A stretch of DNA of 64,000 nt from Lachnotalea sp041821265 (GTDB taxonomy: Bacteria > Bacillota > Clostridia > Lachnospirales > Lachnospiraceae): assembly GCA_041821265.1 (NCBI GenBank), contig JBGUEQ010000004.1, forward strand, positions 1 through 64,000, written 5' to 3'. The stretch's first letter is position 1, and the number at the start of each line of letters is the position of its first letter. The notes beneath the pieces were generated by a model. That model did not search any database. It had not been told where the DNA came from and saw nothing but the letters and a program-made list of their open reading frames with translations. A program made the translations under genes and the position numbers. This document shows, piece after piece, positions 33,904 through 44,396 of this stretch.

Positions 33904-36141
33904 TTATATGCGTGCTTTTGTGCCTCTCGTATCTTTTCCAGCTATTTTAAGTCGATTTAGCGAAATTTCTTTTTCTTTATAAATAATATTTATTGTTGTA
34001 TTTTCATCAAACTTAAATATTTCATCTACGAAATCATCTTTTCCAAGTTTAATACCTCTCACACCAATGGCAGCTCGCTTTTTTTCAGGTATTTCATTTG
34101 ACATAAACCTTAAAAATATACCCTTAACCGTCTGAATAACGATATTTTGTACCCCTTTAACAATATCTATGGATACAATTTCATCCCCCGCCAAGAGCTT
34201 TGTGGCAGCAATTGTTTTCTTCGCTACATTGAATTCATTTCCATTCACTTGTTTCATCATCCCAGTTTTGGTTGTAAATAATAACATCCTATCTTTAATT
34301 TCACTTAAATTTATAACACAAATCAAATTCTCTTCACTGCTGTTATAATTACAAGCATTGTCGATTGGAGTACCTTTATCTCTGAATTTACCATAAGGAA
34401 GATCTAACACCTTAACACTATGAAATATTCCTTTATCTGTAAAAATGCATATTTTATCTGTATTCATACAGGTAAATACATATTTATTTTCATTTAGTAC
34501 TGCTTCTTTATTTCTTTCATAGGCTACCGTATCAATTGTTTTCGTATATCCAAAGCGATCCATCAAAAATACTACTTCTTGTTCTTCAATTTTCTTTTCT
34601 TCATAAACCGCTTCAACTGCATTTTCAATTACTGTTTTTCTAGGCGTCTCATATTCTTTTTTAATAGCCTCCAATTCTTTTATTATTGTCTTGGTCATTG
34701 TAGCGCGGTTACTAAGAATATCCTCATAATTAGCTATATTTTTAAGAGTTGCATTATGCTCTTTCATTAGTGCCTCAATTTCAAGACCAATTAACCTATA
34801 TAATCTCATCTCTAAAATCGCAGTTGCTTGTCGTTCTGTAAACCTTAGTTTACTCGCATCATTTTGTGATGTTTTTGTTTTAAATTTGATATTTTGTATA
34901 TTTCCAGTAATCAAACATTCTTTTGCTTCCTTAACATTCTTGCTTCCTCTTAAGATTTCAATAATCAAATCAATGACATCGCAAGCAGAAATTAAGCCTT
35001 CTTGTATTTCCTTTTTATCTAATTCTTTCGCCAATAACGTTTTATATTTTCTTGTCGTGATTTCAAACTGAAAGTTAACATTTCTTCTAATAATTTCTTT
35101 CAATCCCATTATTTCTGGTCGTCCATCTGCCACAGCAAGCATATTTACCCCAAATGTTTCTTCTAGTCGGGTCTTCTTGTATAACATATTCAAAAGATTA
35201 TTTGTATCTGCATTTTTGCGTAAATCAAGTACAATTCGAATTCCGTCTTTCGATGATTGATTTGAAATATCAACAATATCATTTGTTTTCTTTGTTTCAA
35301 CAAGTGCACAAACATCATTTAAAAATTTACCGATATTAGCGCCAATCATTGTGTAGGGTATTTCTGTTATTACCAGCTTATCCTTACCATTTTTTCCATT
35401 TTCAATGCTGACTTTTCCACGAATTTTTATCTTGCCTTGACCCGTTTCATAAATTTGCAAAAGATCATCTTTATTAACTACTATACCACCCGTAGGAAAA
35501 TCTGGACCTATTACATATTCCATTAACTTTTGTGTGGTAACTTCTGAATTAGACATATATGCCTTAACAGCCTCAATCACTTCGCCCAAATTATGTGGTG
35601 GTATGCTCGTAGCCATCCCAACTGCGATACCTTCTGCACCATTAATTAATAAGTTTGGTATCTTTACTGGTAAAACATCTGGTTCTTTTTCTGTTTCATC
35701 AAAGTTTGGTATAAAGTCTACTACATCTTTATCTAAATCCGCTAAATACGCTTCTTGTGTAATTTTTTCAAGACGTGCTTCCGTATATCGCATTGCCGCC
35801 GCGCCGTCACCTTCTATTGATCCAAAATTACCATGTCCATCTACTAGTGGTAATCCCTTTTTAAATTCCTGTGACATTACAACCAGAGAGTCATAAATTG
35901 ATGAATCTCCATGAGGATGATATTTACCCATTGTATCACCAACAATACGCGCACACTTTCTGTATGGTTTATCATATTTAATTCCAAGTTCATGCATATC
36001 ATATAAGGTACGTCTTTGAACAGGCTTCAAACCATCTCTAACATCTGGCAAAGCTCTTGCTATAATAACACTCATAGCATAATCGATATATGATTTTTGC
36101 ATGACATCAGAATATTCAGTTTTTATAATTTGTTCATCCAT
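33904..36141 (-). CDS. type IIA topoisomerase subunit A lacking the GyrA box (ParC-like)
   Basis: 745 aa. Breakage-reunion domain with catalytic Tyr119 (AAAMRYTEARLEKI), quinolone-region HPHGDSSIYD (wild-type Ser), and PNLLINGAEGIAVGMAT. A coiled-coil and a C-terminal beta-pinwheel (about 505-745) follow. Where GyrA has QRRGGKG in the first pinwheel blade, this protein has ERNKEAV, so DNA wrapping and supercoiling are doubtful; a decatenating topoisomerase IV-like role fits better. ATG at 36141 follows GGAGG. It is 84 nt downstream of its B-subunit gene. Confidence 0.88.
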   Translation of the reverse strand: MDEQIIKTEYSDVMQKSYIDYAMSVIIARALPDVRDGLKPVQRRTLYDMHELGIKYDKPYRKCARIVGDTMGKYHPHGDSSIYDSLVVMSQEFKKGLPLVDGHGNFGSIEGDGAAAMRYTEARLEKITQEAYLADLDKDVVDFIPNFDETEKEPDVLPVKIPNLLINGAEGIAVGMATSIPPHNLGEVIEAVKAYMSNSEVTTQKLMEYVIGPDFPTGGIVVNKDDLLQIYETGQGKIKIRGKVSIENGKNGKDKLVITEIPYTMIGANIGKFLNDVCALVETKKTNDIVDISNQSSKDGIRIVLDLRKNADTNNLLNMLYKKTRLEETFGVNMLAVADGRPEIMGLKEIIRRNVNFQFEITTRKYKTLLAKELDKKEIQEGLISACDVIDLIIEILRGSKNVKEAKECLITGNIQNIKFKTKTSQNDASKLRFTERQATAILEMRLYRLIGLEIEALMKEHNATLKNIANYEDILSNRATMTKTIIKELEAIKKEYETPRKTVIENAVEAVYEEKKIEEQEVVFLMDRFGYTKTIDTVAYERNKEAVLNENKYVFTCMNTDKICIFTDKGIFHSVKVLDLPYGKFRDKGTPIDNACNYNSSEENLICVINLSEIKDRMLLFTTKTGMMKQVNGNEFNVAKKTIAATKLLAGDEIVSIDIVKGVQNIVIQTVKGIFLRFMSNEIPEKKRAAIGVRGIKLGKDDFVDEIFKFDENTTINIIYKEKEISLNRLKIAGKDTRGTKARI

Positions 36142-36169
36142 AATACTATATTTCCTCCACTGTTTGTTT

Positions 36170-36214
36170 CAGTTCAGCCATGCAGCGCAGATTATGAATG
36201 GCATGGCAAAACTG
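36170..36214. repeat. imperfect palindrome between the topoisomerase genes
   Basis: Arms CAGTT..GCCATGC (36170-36183) and GCATGGC..AACTG (36201-36214) around a 17-nt loop. Lies within the operon, so it may be a processing or attenuating hairpin rather than a terminator (no T-run). Confidence 0.45.
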
Positions 36215-36225
36215 TAATCACTGTT

Positions 36226-38148
36226 TTATATATCTAATTCTGCTGTTTGTGCGTATTCGTAGATAAAAGCTCGTCTAGGTGGAACGTCACTTCCCATAAG
36301 CATTTCAGTAACTTCCGAAGCCATTCTTGCGTCCTCTATTTCAACTAACTTTAACTTTCTTGTTGCTGGATTAAGTGTAGTTTCCCACAATTGATTTGCG
36401 TCCATTTCCCCAAGTCCTTTATATCTTTGAAGAGTATAAGAGCCTTTATGCATCATTCTATATTTTTCAAGAGCCTTGTCATCATATAAATATTCTTCTT
36501 TCCCTTTTGCCGGAACCGTTTTATATAATGGTGGCATAGCAATGTAGACATGTCCTTCATATATTAATTCAGGCATAAATCGATAAAACAAAGTTAATAA
36601 TAAGGTACAAATATGTGAACCATCTACATCGGCATCCGCCATTATTACAATCTTATTATATCTTAACTTTGTGATATCAAAATCGTTACCATATCCTTCG
36701 GAAAATCCACACCCGAATGCATTAATCATTGTTTTAATTTCTGCATTTGCAAGCACTTTATCAATACTTGCTTTTTCTACGTTTAGTATTTTACCTCGTA
36801 TTGGAAGAATTGCTTGGATATTTCTATCTCTAGCTGTTTTGGCCGAACCACCAGCCGAATCTCCTTCTACTATAAATACCTCACATTGATCTGCATCTCG
36901 ACTCTCACAATTAGCAAGCTTTCCGTTTGAATCAAAAGAATATTTCTGCTTAGTCAACAGATTTGTCTTCGCCTTTTCTTCTGCTCTTCGAATCTTAGCC
37001 GCTTTTTCAGCGCAGGAAATGATAGATTTTAGAGTATCCAGATTTTTATCCAGATATCTTTGAATTTCTTCTCCAGCCACTTTACTTGTTGCTTTTAATG
37101 CATCTTGGTTATCTAACTTGGTCTTAGTCTGTCCTTCAAATCGAGGAGATGGATGTTTAATGGAAATAACAGCTGTCATACCATTTCTAATATCCACTCC
37201 CGTAAAGTTAGCATCTTTTTCTTTTAATATTCCTAGTTCTCTAGAATAGGAGTTCATAACGCTGGTAAAAATCGTTTTAAATCCAGTGATATGTGTTCCT
37301 CCCTCTGCATTATAAATATTATTACAGAATCCAAATACACTTTCACGGAATTCATTTACATATTGGAACGCACCTTCTACTGTAATTCCCTCAGTTTCTC
37401 CCTTAAAATAGATTGGTTCGTGTACCTGCTCTTTATTCTTGTTTAAATCTAACACAAAGCCAACAATACCTTCTGGTTCAATGTATTCAATATGTTCAAT
37501 CTCTTCACCACGTCTATCCTCATACACAATCTTGAGTGTAGGATTTAAATAAGCTGTCTCATGCAACCTACTTTTCACCTCGCTACTTTTAAAACGTATT
37601 TTTTCAAAAATTGTATCATCTGGAAGAAAATTAATAGTGGTTCCCGTTTCTTTTGTCTTACCAACTATTGGCAATAATCCATTCTCTAATTTTAAGGAAG
37701 GTATTCCCTTCTCATATTTATCGTGATGTATAAATCCATCTCTACTAATTTTGATATCTAAATATGCTGATAGTGCATTTACCACTGATGAACCAACACC
37801 ATGAAGCCCTCCGCTTGTTTTATAAACAGAGTCGTCGAATTTACCACCTGCATGAAGAGTAGTAAAAACAATACGCTCCGCCGACACGCCCTTTGCATGC
37901 ATTCCAACTGGTATACCTCTACCATTATCTGTTATAGTAGCTGAACCATCTTTTTCTAAAACAACTGTAATTGTGTCACAAAATCCAGCTAAATGTTCAT
38001 CCACCGAATTATCCACTATTTCATAAATCAAATGATTTAAACCTTTTCGTGAAACGCTTCCAATATACATACCGGGTCTTTTTCTTACTGCTTCAAGTCC
38101 TTCTAATACGGAAATGCTTGATGCATCATATTTTACTTGTTTGACCAT
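36226..38148 (-). CDS. type IIA topoisomerase subunit B (ParE/GyrB-like)
   Basis: 640-aa ATPase subunit. GHKL ATPase: EIVDNSVDE, DNGRGIPVG and TSGGLHGVGSSVVNALS. Transducer domain (about 220-390), then TOPRIM with EGDSAGGSAK and ADADVDGSH, and the PLYK/QRYKGLGEMDANQLWETTLNP segment. No large insertion, as in Gram-positive enzymes. ATG at 38148 follows GAGG at 10 nt. Forms an operon with the A subunit downstream. Whether the pair is gyrase or topoisomerase IV rests mainly on the A subunit. Confidence 0.9.
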   Translation of the reverse strand: MVKQVKYDASSISVLEGLEAVRKRPGMYIGSVSRKGLNHLIYEIVDNSVDEHLAGFCDTITVVLEKDGSATITDNGRGIPVGMHAKGVSAERIVFTTLHAGGKFDDSVYKTSGGLHGVGSSVVNALSAYLDIKISRDGFIHHDKYEKGIPSLKLENGLLPIVGKTKETGTTINFLPDDTIFEKIRFKSSEVKSRLHETAYLNPTLKIVYEDRRGEEIEHIEYIEPEGIVGFVLDLNKNKEQVHEPIYFKGETEGITVEGAFQYVNEFRESVFGFCNNIYNAEGGTHITGFKTIFTSVMNSYSRELGILKEKDANFTGVDIRNGMTAVISIKHPSPRFEGQTKTKLDNQDALKATSKVAGEEIQRYLDKNLDTLKSIISCAEKAAKIRRAEEKAKTNLLTKQKYSFDSNGKLANCESRDADQCEVFIVEGDSAGGSAKTARDRNIQAILPIRGKILNVEKASIDKVLANAEIKTMINAFGCGFSEGYGNDFDITKLRYNKIVIMADADVDGSHICTLLLTLFYRFMPELIYEGHVYIAMPPLYKTVPAKGKEEYLYDDKALEKYRMMHKGSYTLQRYKGLGEMDANQLWETTLNPATRKLKLVEIEDARMASEVTEMLMGSDVPPRRAFIYEYAQTAELDI

Positions 38149-38479
38149 TTAATTCATTCCTCTCTTATGGTTTTGCTAACAACAATTTTACGATTTAGCT
38201 TTACTGCTTCGTAAAACCGATTATTCATAATAATTAATCTTCATATCATTATTAGCACAAATACATTTTTCTATAATCACTGTATTTTCATAATCCGTTA
38301 TATTATACGGTATATGTACCTACAAAATCTACAAAAAAATATATTTATCTTTTTTTATACAATATATTGTCTTAAAATTATTATATATTTATAAAATATA
38401 TCTTACAACTTGTTTCTATACCGACTTTATACTATAATTTAGCATGACTAATACTATTTTACAAACAGAGAGGATAATT
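38149..38479. other. 331-bp divergent intergenic region
   Basis: AT-rich, no gene. Contains a TTTACTG/CGTAAA-like inverted segment near 38195-38217 and the promoter of the secreted mosaic protein (38410-38438). No convincing minus-strand promoter for the topoisomerase operon with both boxes at normal spacing was found, though a TATAAT-like box lies near 38302-38312. Confidence 0.45.
38410..38438 (+). promoter_or_regulatory. promoter of the secreted DUF5722 protein
   Basis: TTGTTT (38410-38415), 17-nt spacer, TATAAT (38433-38438). Transcription would start near 38445, which rules out the upstream ATG at 38444 and supports the start at 38480. Confidence 0.65.
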
Positions 38480-41400
38480 ATGAAAATCAAAAAACAAAGG
38501 AAATTATCAATACGTCTCATGGCTATTGTAACATGTGGATGTTTGATTGCCGAGACTTTATCTGGTTACGGGGTTTTAACTGTTCAAGCTACAACTCAGC
38601 TACAAACTGATTCAAATCAAGAAACCACATCTCTTGAAGATGTTACTGACACCAACGAAGCTGTTTCTTCTACCGATTCTACTTCTTCTACGACGGCTAC
38701 TTCTTCTACAGAGACTACTTCTTCTAACGAAGCTGCTTCGACTACAGCGGCTACTATATCCACGGAGGCCACTTCATCTTCTGAAGTTATGTCGTCTACC
38801 GAAGCTACCTCTTCTTCTGACACTATTACATCTGGTCAAGACACAACGCCTACCACTATTGCGTCCACTGATACAGTTATAGTAATCAATGAAACTTATT
38901 TTCCTGATTCCATATTTCTAAACTATGTATGTGAAAATTTTGATTTAAACAAGGATAATAAATTATCCAAAGAAGAACTTACTTGTGTTACTGAAATTGA
39001 CGTTAGCAATTTAGGTATTTCTTCACTAAAAGGCCTCGAATATTTTATCAACCTGAAGGAACTTAATTGCAGCAACAATAGACTAACAACTCTAGCGCTT
39101 GATACTTTAGCTAATCTTTCTTCTTTAGATTGTTCTTGGAACCAATTAACTAGTTTAGATTTAACAAATAATCTTAACTTAACCACATTAGATTGTGATG
39201 CCAATGCGAGATCAATCCTAGTTGATGATGAGAATAGTTTTGATTTAGCCAGTCTCTTAGACTTTAATATAGATCAAGCTTCTAATTGGTCTTGTACCTA
39301 TACTATAACAGATAATCTCCTTGCATTTGATAACGATTTAGAATCACCCGTTATTACATATTCAAGTTGCTTAAACAATGCCAATTTCATAGATGATGAA
39401 ATTACATGTACCCTCATATTATATATAGATGATTTTGCAAGTGTTTCTATTAATGAAGAAACCTTTCCAGATACCGAATTTAATAACCTTATTGCTACTT
39501 ATGATATAGATGAAGATCATTCGTTAAGTACTGAGGAACTTGCTTCTATCACAAATATGGATATTTCTACTCTTACTATTTCTGATTTAACTGGTATTCA
39601 GTATTTTAAAAATCTTGCCTATTTTAACTATAATACGGAACAAAAAGAAAATGTTAACATAAGTCTTATACCAACGATAACCACCATTTACTGCGACCAC
39701 GATCTCTTAATCACAAATGAATCAACTGAATCCGAAGATACCGATGCAACAAGCGATTCTGATAGTGCAGCCACAATAATTAATTCTTCTGATACCACTA
39801 ATGATAGTAATATGACAGAAGAATCAACTGATTCTCCAACTATCAGTGCTGATACTATAATTAACACTAAACTTCCAGCAGATACATCAACTGCTGCTTA
39901 TACAGTTACCTTTGACACTTCTGGTGGTTCTTTCATTGATTCTATTGTTGTGAATGCCAATACTGCTATTGGTAGTACGCATCAGCCTTCTGATCCAACT
40001 AAAATAGGTTATGAATTTAGTGGATGGTATAAAGAATCCTCAAACTCTCATTTTAAATTTTCAACACATATAAATTCTGATATAACAGTTTATGCACATT
40101 GGAACGCCATTGAATATTCCATTTCCTATAACTTAGATAATGGTAATAATTCAGCTGATGCACCTATGGAGTTCACAATAGAAGAAACAAAATCTTTGCC
40201 TTCTCCAACAAGAAAAGAATATCAATTTGATGGATGGTTTTTAGATAACAATTTTACCACCAGCATATCTTCTATCACACCTGGTATGTCTTCAAATATA
40301 ACTCTGTATGCAAAATGGACTCAGCTTTTTGTTAGTTCTTCAACCAATATAACCAAAACCAAAAATTCTGGCAAAGGAAAGTTAAGTGTATCTTATAACA
40401 GTTTAGATGGCGTATCCGGATATGAAGTTTTGTGTTCTACTTCCAAAAAATTCAAAAGTAATATTCGAACTACCACCAGCCGTAAAACCACACTTACTGT
40501 AAAAGGATTAATTAAGAATAAAACTTATTACGTCAAAGTACGTGGTTATCTAGTAGATTCCGCTGGCGAGAAGGTTTACGGAAACTACAGTTCTGTTAAA
40601 AAAACAAAGATTAAATCAGGTATAGTTGAAGCAACTGCCACTTCAACTTCCGCAACGATTAAAAGTTGTAAAATAACCAATTCCGATACCGTTACAGTTA
40701 AGGCAAAAACTAGTAAAATAATAAAAAGTAAAGATAGTTACTACTATTTATTTAGTGTTCCATCTACGCAAAGCAAATTATCCAAATTAAAACCAATTGC
40801 AACATCGGAGAAATCTACCTCTGTTACATTTACAGCCGATTTAGATAAAAATGGTTCCAACAACCTATTACAATCTAAGTTTGTAGTTGCGGTTAAACAA
40901 AAATCGGGTTATAAAATTATTAGTAGTTTTAAATATATATCAAATCCAGAAGGAGCTGCCGAATATACCTATGATTTTCCAACTGCTCCTACAAAAAAAG
41001 GATTGCAAGGATATTCAACTACTCTAGGAGTCAATCATACCGTTTTAAACATTGAAGTAAATGATTTAATAGCAACCAGCTCTGAATATAATTCAAGTTC
41101 CACTGATCAATATAGTTATAAAGGCAAAACTTATTATTTTAGACATGATGTTGCTAACCAATATGCTTATACCGCCAGAGATTATTCGGATGATGGTGCT
41201 ATCGTTTATGCTATTTTACTCTTGGGTTGGAGCAGTAAGCCAAATCTGATTGCCCCCGGTGCAAGAACCGAAGGTTATTCCTACTATGCTTGGAATATGA
41301 AAGATAAGAAAGTAAAAGAACAATTAGAAGCAGTCATAACCTATTTTGCTGAGTATTGTTGTAAGGTATGTGGAGATGGTCCTGGTATCGCTGGCTGGAT

Positions 41401-42133
41401 TGTTGGAAATGAGGTAGATAATTTTGATACTTGGAATTATGCTGGAACAAGCAATCTTGATTCCTATGCAAAAATCTATGCCGATACTTTCCGTTTAGTA
41501 TATAATGCAACAAAAAGTATTTATTCCAATGCACGTGTTTATATTTCACTCGATCATATGTGGTCAATGTCAAATGAAGGTTCCTATGGTTCCAAAACAT
41601 TTTTAAGTACCTTTAACTCGATTCTGAAATCAGAGGGAAATATCGATTGGGATATTGCATATCACCCATACCCTGTTCCACTGACCGACCCTGATTTTTG
41701 GAATAATGACTATCTAAGTAATAGTGAAAATTCGCCTATTGTAAATATGAAAAATTTAAGTGTACTAACCAATTATGTGAAAAAAAATTATGGCAAAGAT
41801 AAACGTGTTATTTTATCAGAAGTCGGATTCACTTCAGATAGCGGCGAAAAAATACAAGCAGCTGCCATTGCTTATGCTTATTACGTTGCAGAATTCAATC
41901 CAATGGTAGATGCGTTTATTATGAGAAGCTTACAGGATGCTGATGTTGAAGTAGCACAAGGTCTAAGTTTTGGTATCACAGGTAAACAAGCCTATAATGT
42001 ATACAAATATATGGATACACCTCAATCTGCAAGCTACACTAAATTTGCATTAAAAGTCATTGGTTCTAAAAAATGGAAGTCCATTGTTCCAAAATATAAC
42101 TCAAAGAAATTTAGTTCTATGCCTAATCGTTAA
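38480..42133 (+). CDS. large secreted mosaic protein with DUF5722/glycosidase-like domain
   Basis: 1217 aa. Signal peptide (about 1-40), Ser/Thr-rich linker (50-130), EF-hand-like calcium loop and leucine-rich repeats (about 135-260: FDLNKDNKLSKEEL, LKELNCSNNRLTTL), a second EF-hand-like loop (DIDEDHSLSTEEL), Ser/Thr linker, two InlB B-repeats (about 475-615), fibronectin III-like region, then a DUF5722 domain (about 830-1190) resembling clan-A glycoside hydrolases. Candidate catalytic glutamates are in GNEVDNF and ILSEVGFTS. No LPXTG or membrane anchor, so probably released or bound by repeats. ATG at 38480 follows AGAGAGG. Confidence 0.85.
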   Translation: MKIKKQRKLSIRLMAIVTCGCLIAETLSGYGVLTVQATTQLQTDSNQETTSLEDVTDTNEAVSSTDSTSSTTATSSTETTSSNEAASTTAATISTEATSSSEVMSSTEATSSSDTITSGQDTTPTTIASTDTVIVINETYFPDSIFLNYVCENFDLNKDNKLSKEELTCVTEIDVSNLGISSLKGLEYFINLKELNCSNNRLTTLALDTLANLSSLDCSWNQLTSLDLTNNLNLTTLDCDANARSILVDDENSFDLASLLDFNIDQASNWSCTYTITDNLLAFDNDLESPVITYSSCLNNANFIDDEITCTLILYIDDFASVSINEETFPDTEFNNLIATYDIDEDHSLSTEELASITNMDISTLTISDLTGIQYFKNLAYFNYNTEQKENVNISLIPTITTIYCDHDLLITNESTESEDTDATSDSDSAATIINSSDTTNDSNMTEESTDSPTISADTIINTKLPADTSTAAYTVTFDTSGGSFIDSIVVNANTAIGSTHQPSDPTKIGYEFSGWYKESSNSHFKFSTHINSDITVYAHWNAIEYSISYNLDNGNNSADAPMEFTIEETKSLPSPTRKEYQFDGWFLDNNFTTSISSITPGMSSNITLYAKWTQLFVSSSTNITKTKNSGKGKLSVSYNSLDGVSGYEVLCSTSKKFKSNIRTTTSRKTTLTVKGLIKNKTYYVKVRGYLVDSAGEKVYGNYSSVKKTKIKSGIVEATATSTSATIKSCKITNSDTVTVKAKTSKIIKSKDSYYYLFSVPSTQSKLSKLKPIATSEKSTSVTFTADLDKNGSNNLLQSKFVVAVKQKSGYKIISSFKYISNPEGAAEYTYDFPTAPTKKGLQGYSTTLGVNHTVLNIEVNDLIATSSEYNSSSTDQYSYKGKTYYFRHDVANQYAYTARDYSDDGAIVYAILLLGWSSKPNLIAPGARTEGYSYYAWNMKDKKVKEQLEAVITYFAEYCCKVCGDGPGIAGWIVGNEVDNFDTWNYAGTSNLDSYAKIYADTFRLVYNATKSIYSNARVYISLDHMWSMSNEGSYGSKTFLSTFNSILKSEGNIDWDIAYHPYPVPLTDPDFWNNDYLSNSENSPIVNMKNLSVLTNYVKKNYGKDKRVILSEVGFTSDSGEKIQAAAIAYAYYVAEFNPMVDAFIMRSLQDADVEVAQGLSFGITGKQAYNVYKYMDTPQSASYTKFALKVIGSKKWKSIVPKYNSKKFSSMPNR

Positions 42134-42152
42134 TTCCACGATTCTATCATAT

Positions 42153-42209
42153 AAATAAAAGCAAGAATTGCTCATTCCTAATACGAATGAGCAATTCTTG
42201 CTTTTATTT
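42153..42209. terminator. bidirectional terminator, DUF5722 gene / recG
   Basis: Perfect 25-bp inverted repeat (42153-42177, 42185-42209) with a 7-nt loop; arms contain AAAAGCAAGAATTGCTC, and T-rich sequence follows on each strand. Confidence 0.92.
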
Positions 42210-42315
42210 GTATTGTATACCGATAACTATGATTGCACCAAATAGCCACAAGCATTCTTTATTTACCACTATGTTTTACTTCCTAATTATTTAACCTCTA
42301 TGCTCTTAATCCCAT

Positions 42316-44373
42316 CTATATACTTAACTTTTCAAGACCATTTTTCATATAGGTATCTAATCTTTCTTTCAGCATTTTATTCTTAGGTAACTCGAATTTT
42401 TCATCTTTATCGAGTATACTCGCGGCCACATCACTTGCATTTTGTAAGATAGAAGCATCTGTAAAAATATCGCCTATTTTAAACTCCAGCATGCCGCTTT
42501 GTCTTATTCCAAACAAATCACCTGGTCCTCTTAGTTTTAAATCTTCACTTGCAATAAAAAAACCATCGTTTGATTTATTTAGTGTCTCCAATCGTTTCTT
42601 TGAAGCTTTGCTATCAGAGCCATTTACCAAAATACAAAAAGATTGAAATTTCCCTCGACCCACACGGCCTCTTAATTGATGAAGTTGAGCTAACCCAAAA
42701 CGTTCTGCATTCTCAATCATCATAACCGTTGCATTGGGAACATTTACGCCAACTTCTACTACCGTTGTTGATACGAGTGCATGAATATCATTACTTGCAA
42801 AGCGTTCCATAATCTTAATCTTGTCTTTTGGCTTCATTTTTCCATGTAAATATTCTACTGAAATATTGGAAGGAAGATTGGCTTTCAAGAGTTCTGTATA
42901 TTCTATCACATTTTCCGCTTCAATATTCTCACTCTCTTCTACCATCGGGCATATAATATATGCTTGTCTTCCACTTTCAATTTCTTTTCGAATGAATTGA
43001 TAAGCCGTTGGTCGATAGCTACTATTCACAACACAATTCTTAATTGGTAATCTCTCCGCCGGCAGTTCATCTATCACCGAAATATCTAAGTCTCCATATA
43101 TGATAATTGCCAATGTTCTTGGAATTGGTGTCGCGCTCATAACTAATACATGTGGTTCATTTCCTTTATTTGATAAAGCTTCTCTTTGTCGCACACCAAA
43201 TCTATGTTGTTCATCTGTTACCACTAAAGCTAAATTTTTATAATTTACCTTTTCTTGAATCAATGCATGTGTCCCTATTATAACATTTGCTTCACCAGAT
43301 TCAATTTGTTCATAAACAATTCTCTTTTCTTTTGCAGTCATTGACCCAGTTAACAAAACGGCTCTATAAGGCAATAAATGGGTTTGAAACAGATTTACAA
43401 TCGAATCATATTGCTGTTTCGCTAATACTTCTGTAGGAACCATAAATGCACCCTGGTATCCGCAACTAATCACCATAATAATCCCCAATATAGCAACAAT
43501 CGTTTTGCCCGATCCAACATCACCTTGAACCAATCGATTCATCACTCTTTGGCTCGTTAAAGCTTCTTCTATTTCGTGCCACACTTTTATCTGAGCGTTT
43601 GTCAAACGGTATGGTAGTTTTTGAATTAAAGTTTCTGTTTCTATTACTTTTTTTAAATCAAAATGATTAAGACCTATTTCTTTTGTTTCTTTTAACTGCC
43701 TAATTGCCAAAATAAATAATAAAAATTCATCAAAAACAAGTCGATTCCTAGCCTTCACAAGTTCATCCATGTTAATTGGAAAATGTACGTTTTCTACTGC
43801 AAAATTATATTCAGCCAGATTGTATTGTCTCCTGATGTCTAATGGCATGTATTCTTTTACAGTATCCTTAATTTCTATAGCCTGTTTTACCGCTTTAGTG
43901 ATTGCATTATTTGTTATGCCTGCAATTAAACTATATTTTGGCTGCATTGACTCAACTATTTTTCCATACTCAGCCAACGTATAAACTTGTGGTTGTTCCA
44001 TTGTGAATCTGCCATTTTTATTACTAATTCTACCTCTAAGAATCAACCTATATCCTTGCTTAATTGAATTCCTCAAAAAAGGCATATTAAACCAAGTAAC
44101 ATTTAATACACCACTTTCATCTCTTATACAAGTTGTTACTAGTTGAAGATTACGAATTTTCTTAATTTCAATATTTTTTGTAATCAATCCCTCTACAGCA
44201 ACAATACTTTCACTTTCAATACTACTGATTAAAATAGGTTCTTTGAAGGTATCATAATCCCTTGGATAATAAGTAATTAAATCTTCAATAGTTAAAATAC
44301 CTAGTTTATTAAATAAAGCACTGGTTTTATCACCAACGCCTTTTAAATTAATGATTAAAGAATTTTTATCCAT
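42316..44373 (-). CDS. recG: ATP-dependent DNA helicase RecG
   Basis: 685-aa fork-reversal helicase. Wedge/OB domain (about 1-225), then two helicase domains: Walker A QGDVGSGKTIVA, DEQH-type box TDEQHRFGVRQ, SATPIPRTLA, and C-terminal TTVVEVGVNVPNATVMMIENAERFGLAQLHQLRGRVGRG. A DLKLRGPGDLFGIRQSG motif closes it. ATG at 44373 is preferred (GGGTG 10 nt upstream); a GTG at 44385 is possible. It is 23 nt after the FapA-like gene. Confidence 0.96.
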   Translation of the reverse strand: MDKNSLIINLKGVGDKTSALFNKLGILTIEDLITYYPRDYDTFKEPILISSIESESIVAVEGLITKNIEIKKIRNLQLVTTCIRDESGVLNVTWFNMPFLRNSIKQGYRLILRGRISNKNGRFTMEQPQVYTLAEYGKIVESMQPKYSLIAGITNNAITKAVKQAIEIKDTVKEYMPLDIRRQYNLAEYNFAVENVHFPINMDELVKARNRLVFDEFLLFILAIRQLKETKEIGLNHFDLKKVIETETLIQKLPYRLTNAQIKVWHEIEEALTSQRVMNRLVQGDVGSGKTIVAILGIIMVISCGYQGAFMVPTEVLAKQQYDSIVNLFQTHLLPYRAVLLTGSMTAKEKRIVYEQIESGEANVIIGTHALIQEKVNYKNLALVVTDEQHRFGVRQREALSNKGNEPHVLVMSATPIPRTLAIIIYGDLDISVIDELPAERLPIKNCVVNSSYRPTAYQFIRKEIESGRQAYIICPMVEESENIEAENVIEYTELLKANLPSNISVEYLHGKMKPKDKIKIMERFASNDIHALVSTTVVEVGVNVPNATVMMIENAERFGLAQLHQLRGRVGRGKFQSFCILVNGSDSKASKKRLETLNKSNDGFFIASEDLKLRGPGDLFGIRQSGMLEFKIGDIFTDASILQNASDVAASILDKDEKFELPKNKMLKERLDTYMKNGLEKLSI

Positions 44374-44396
44374 GTCTTTATACACCCATAAACTTT

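Noticed and set aside
38617..38823. Minus-strand open frame rich in Glu, Val and Ser inside the secreted mosaic gene
   Set aside because: It is the antisense of the Ser/Thr-rich linker codons (TCT/ACT runs); no ribosome-binding site and fully inside a real gene.
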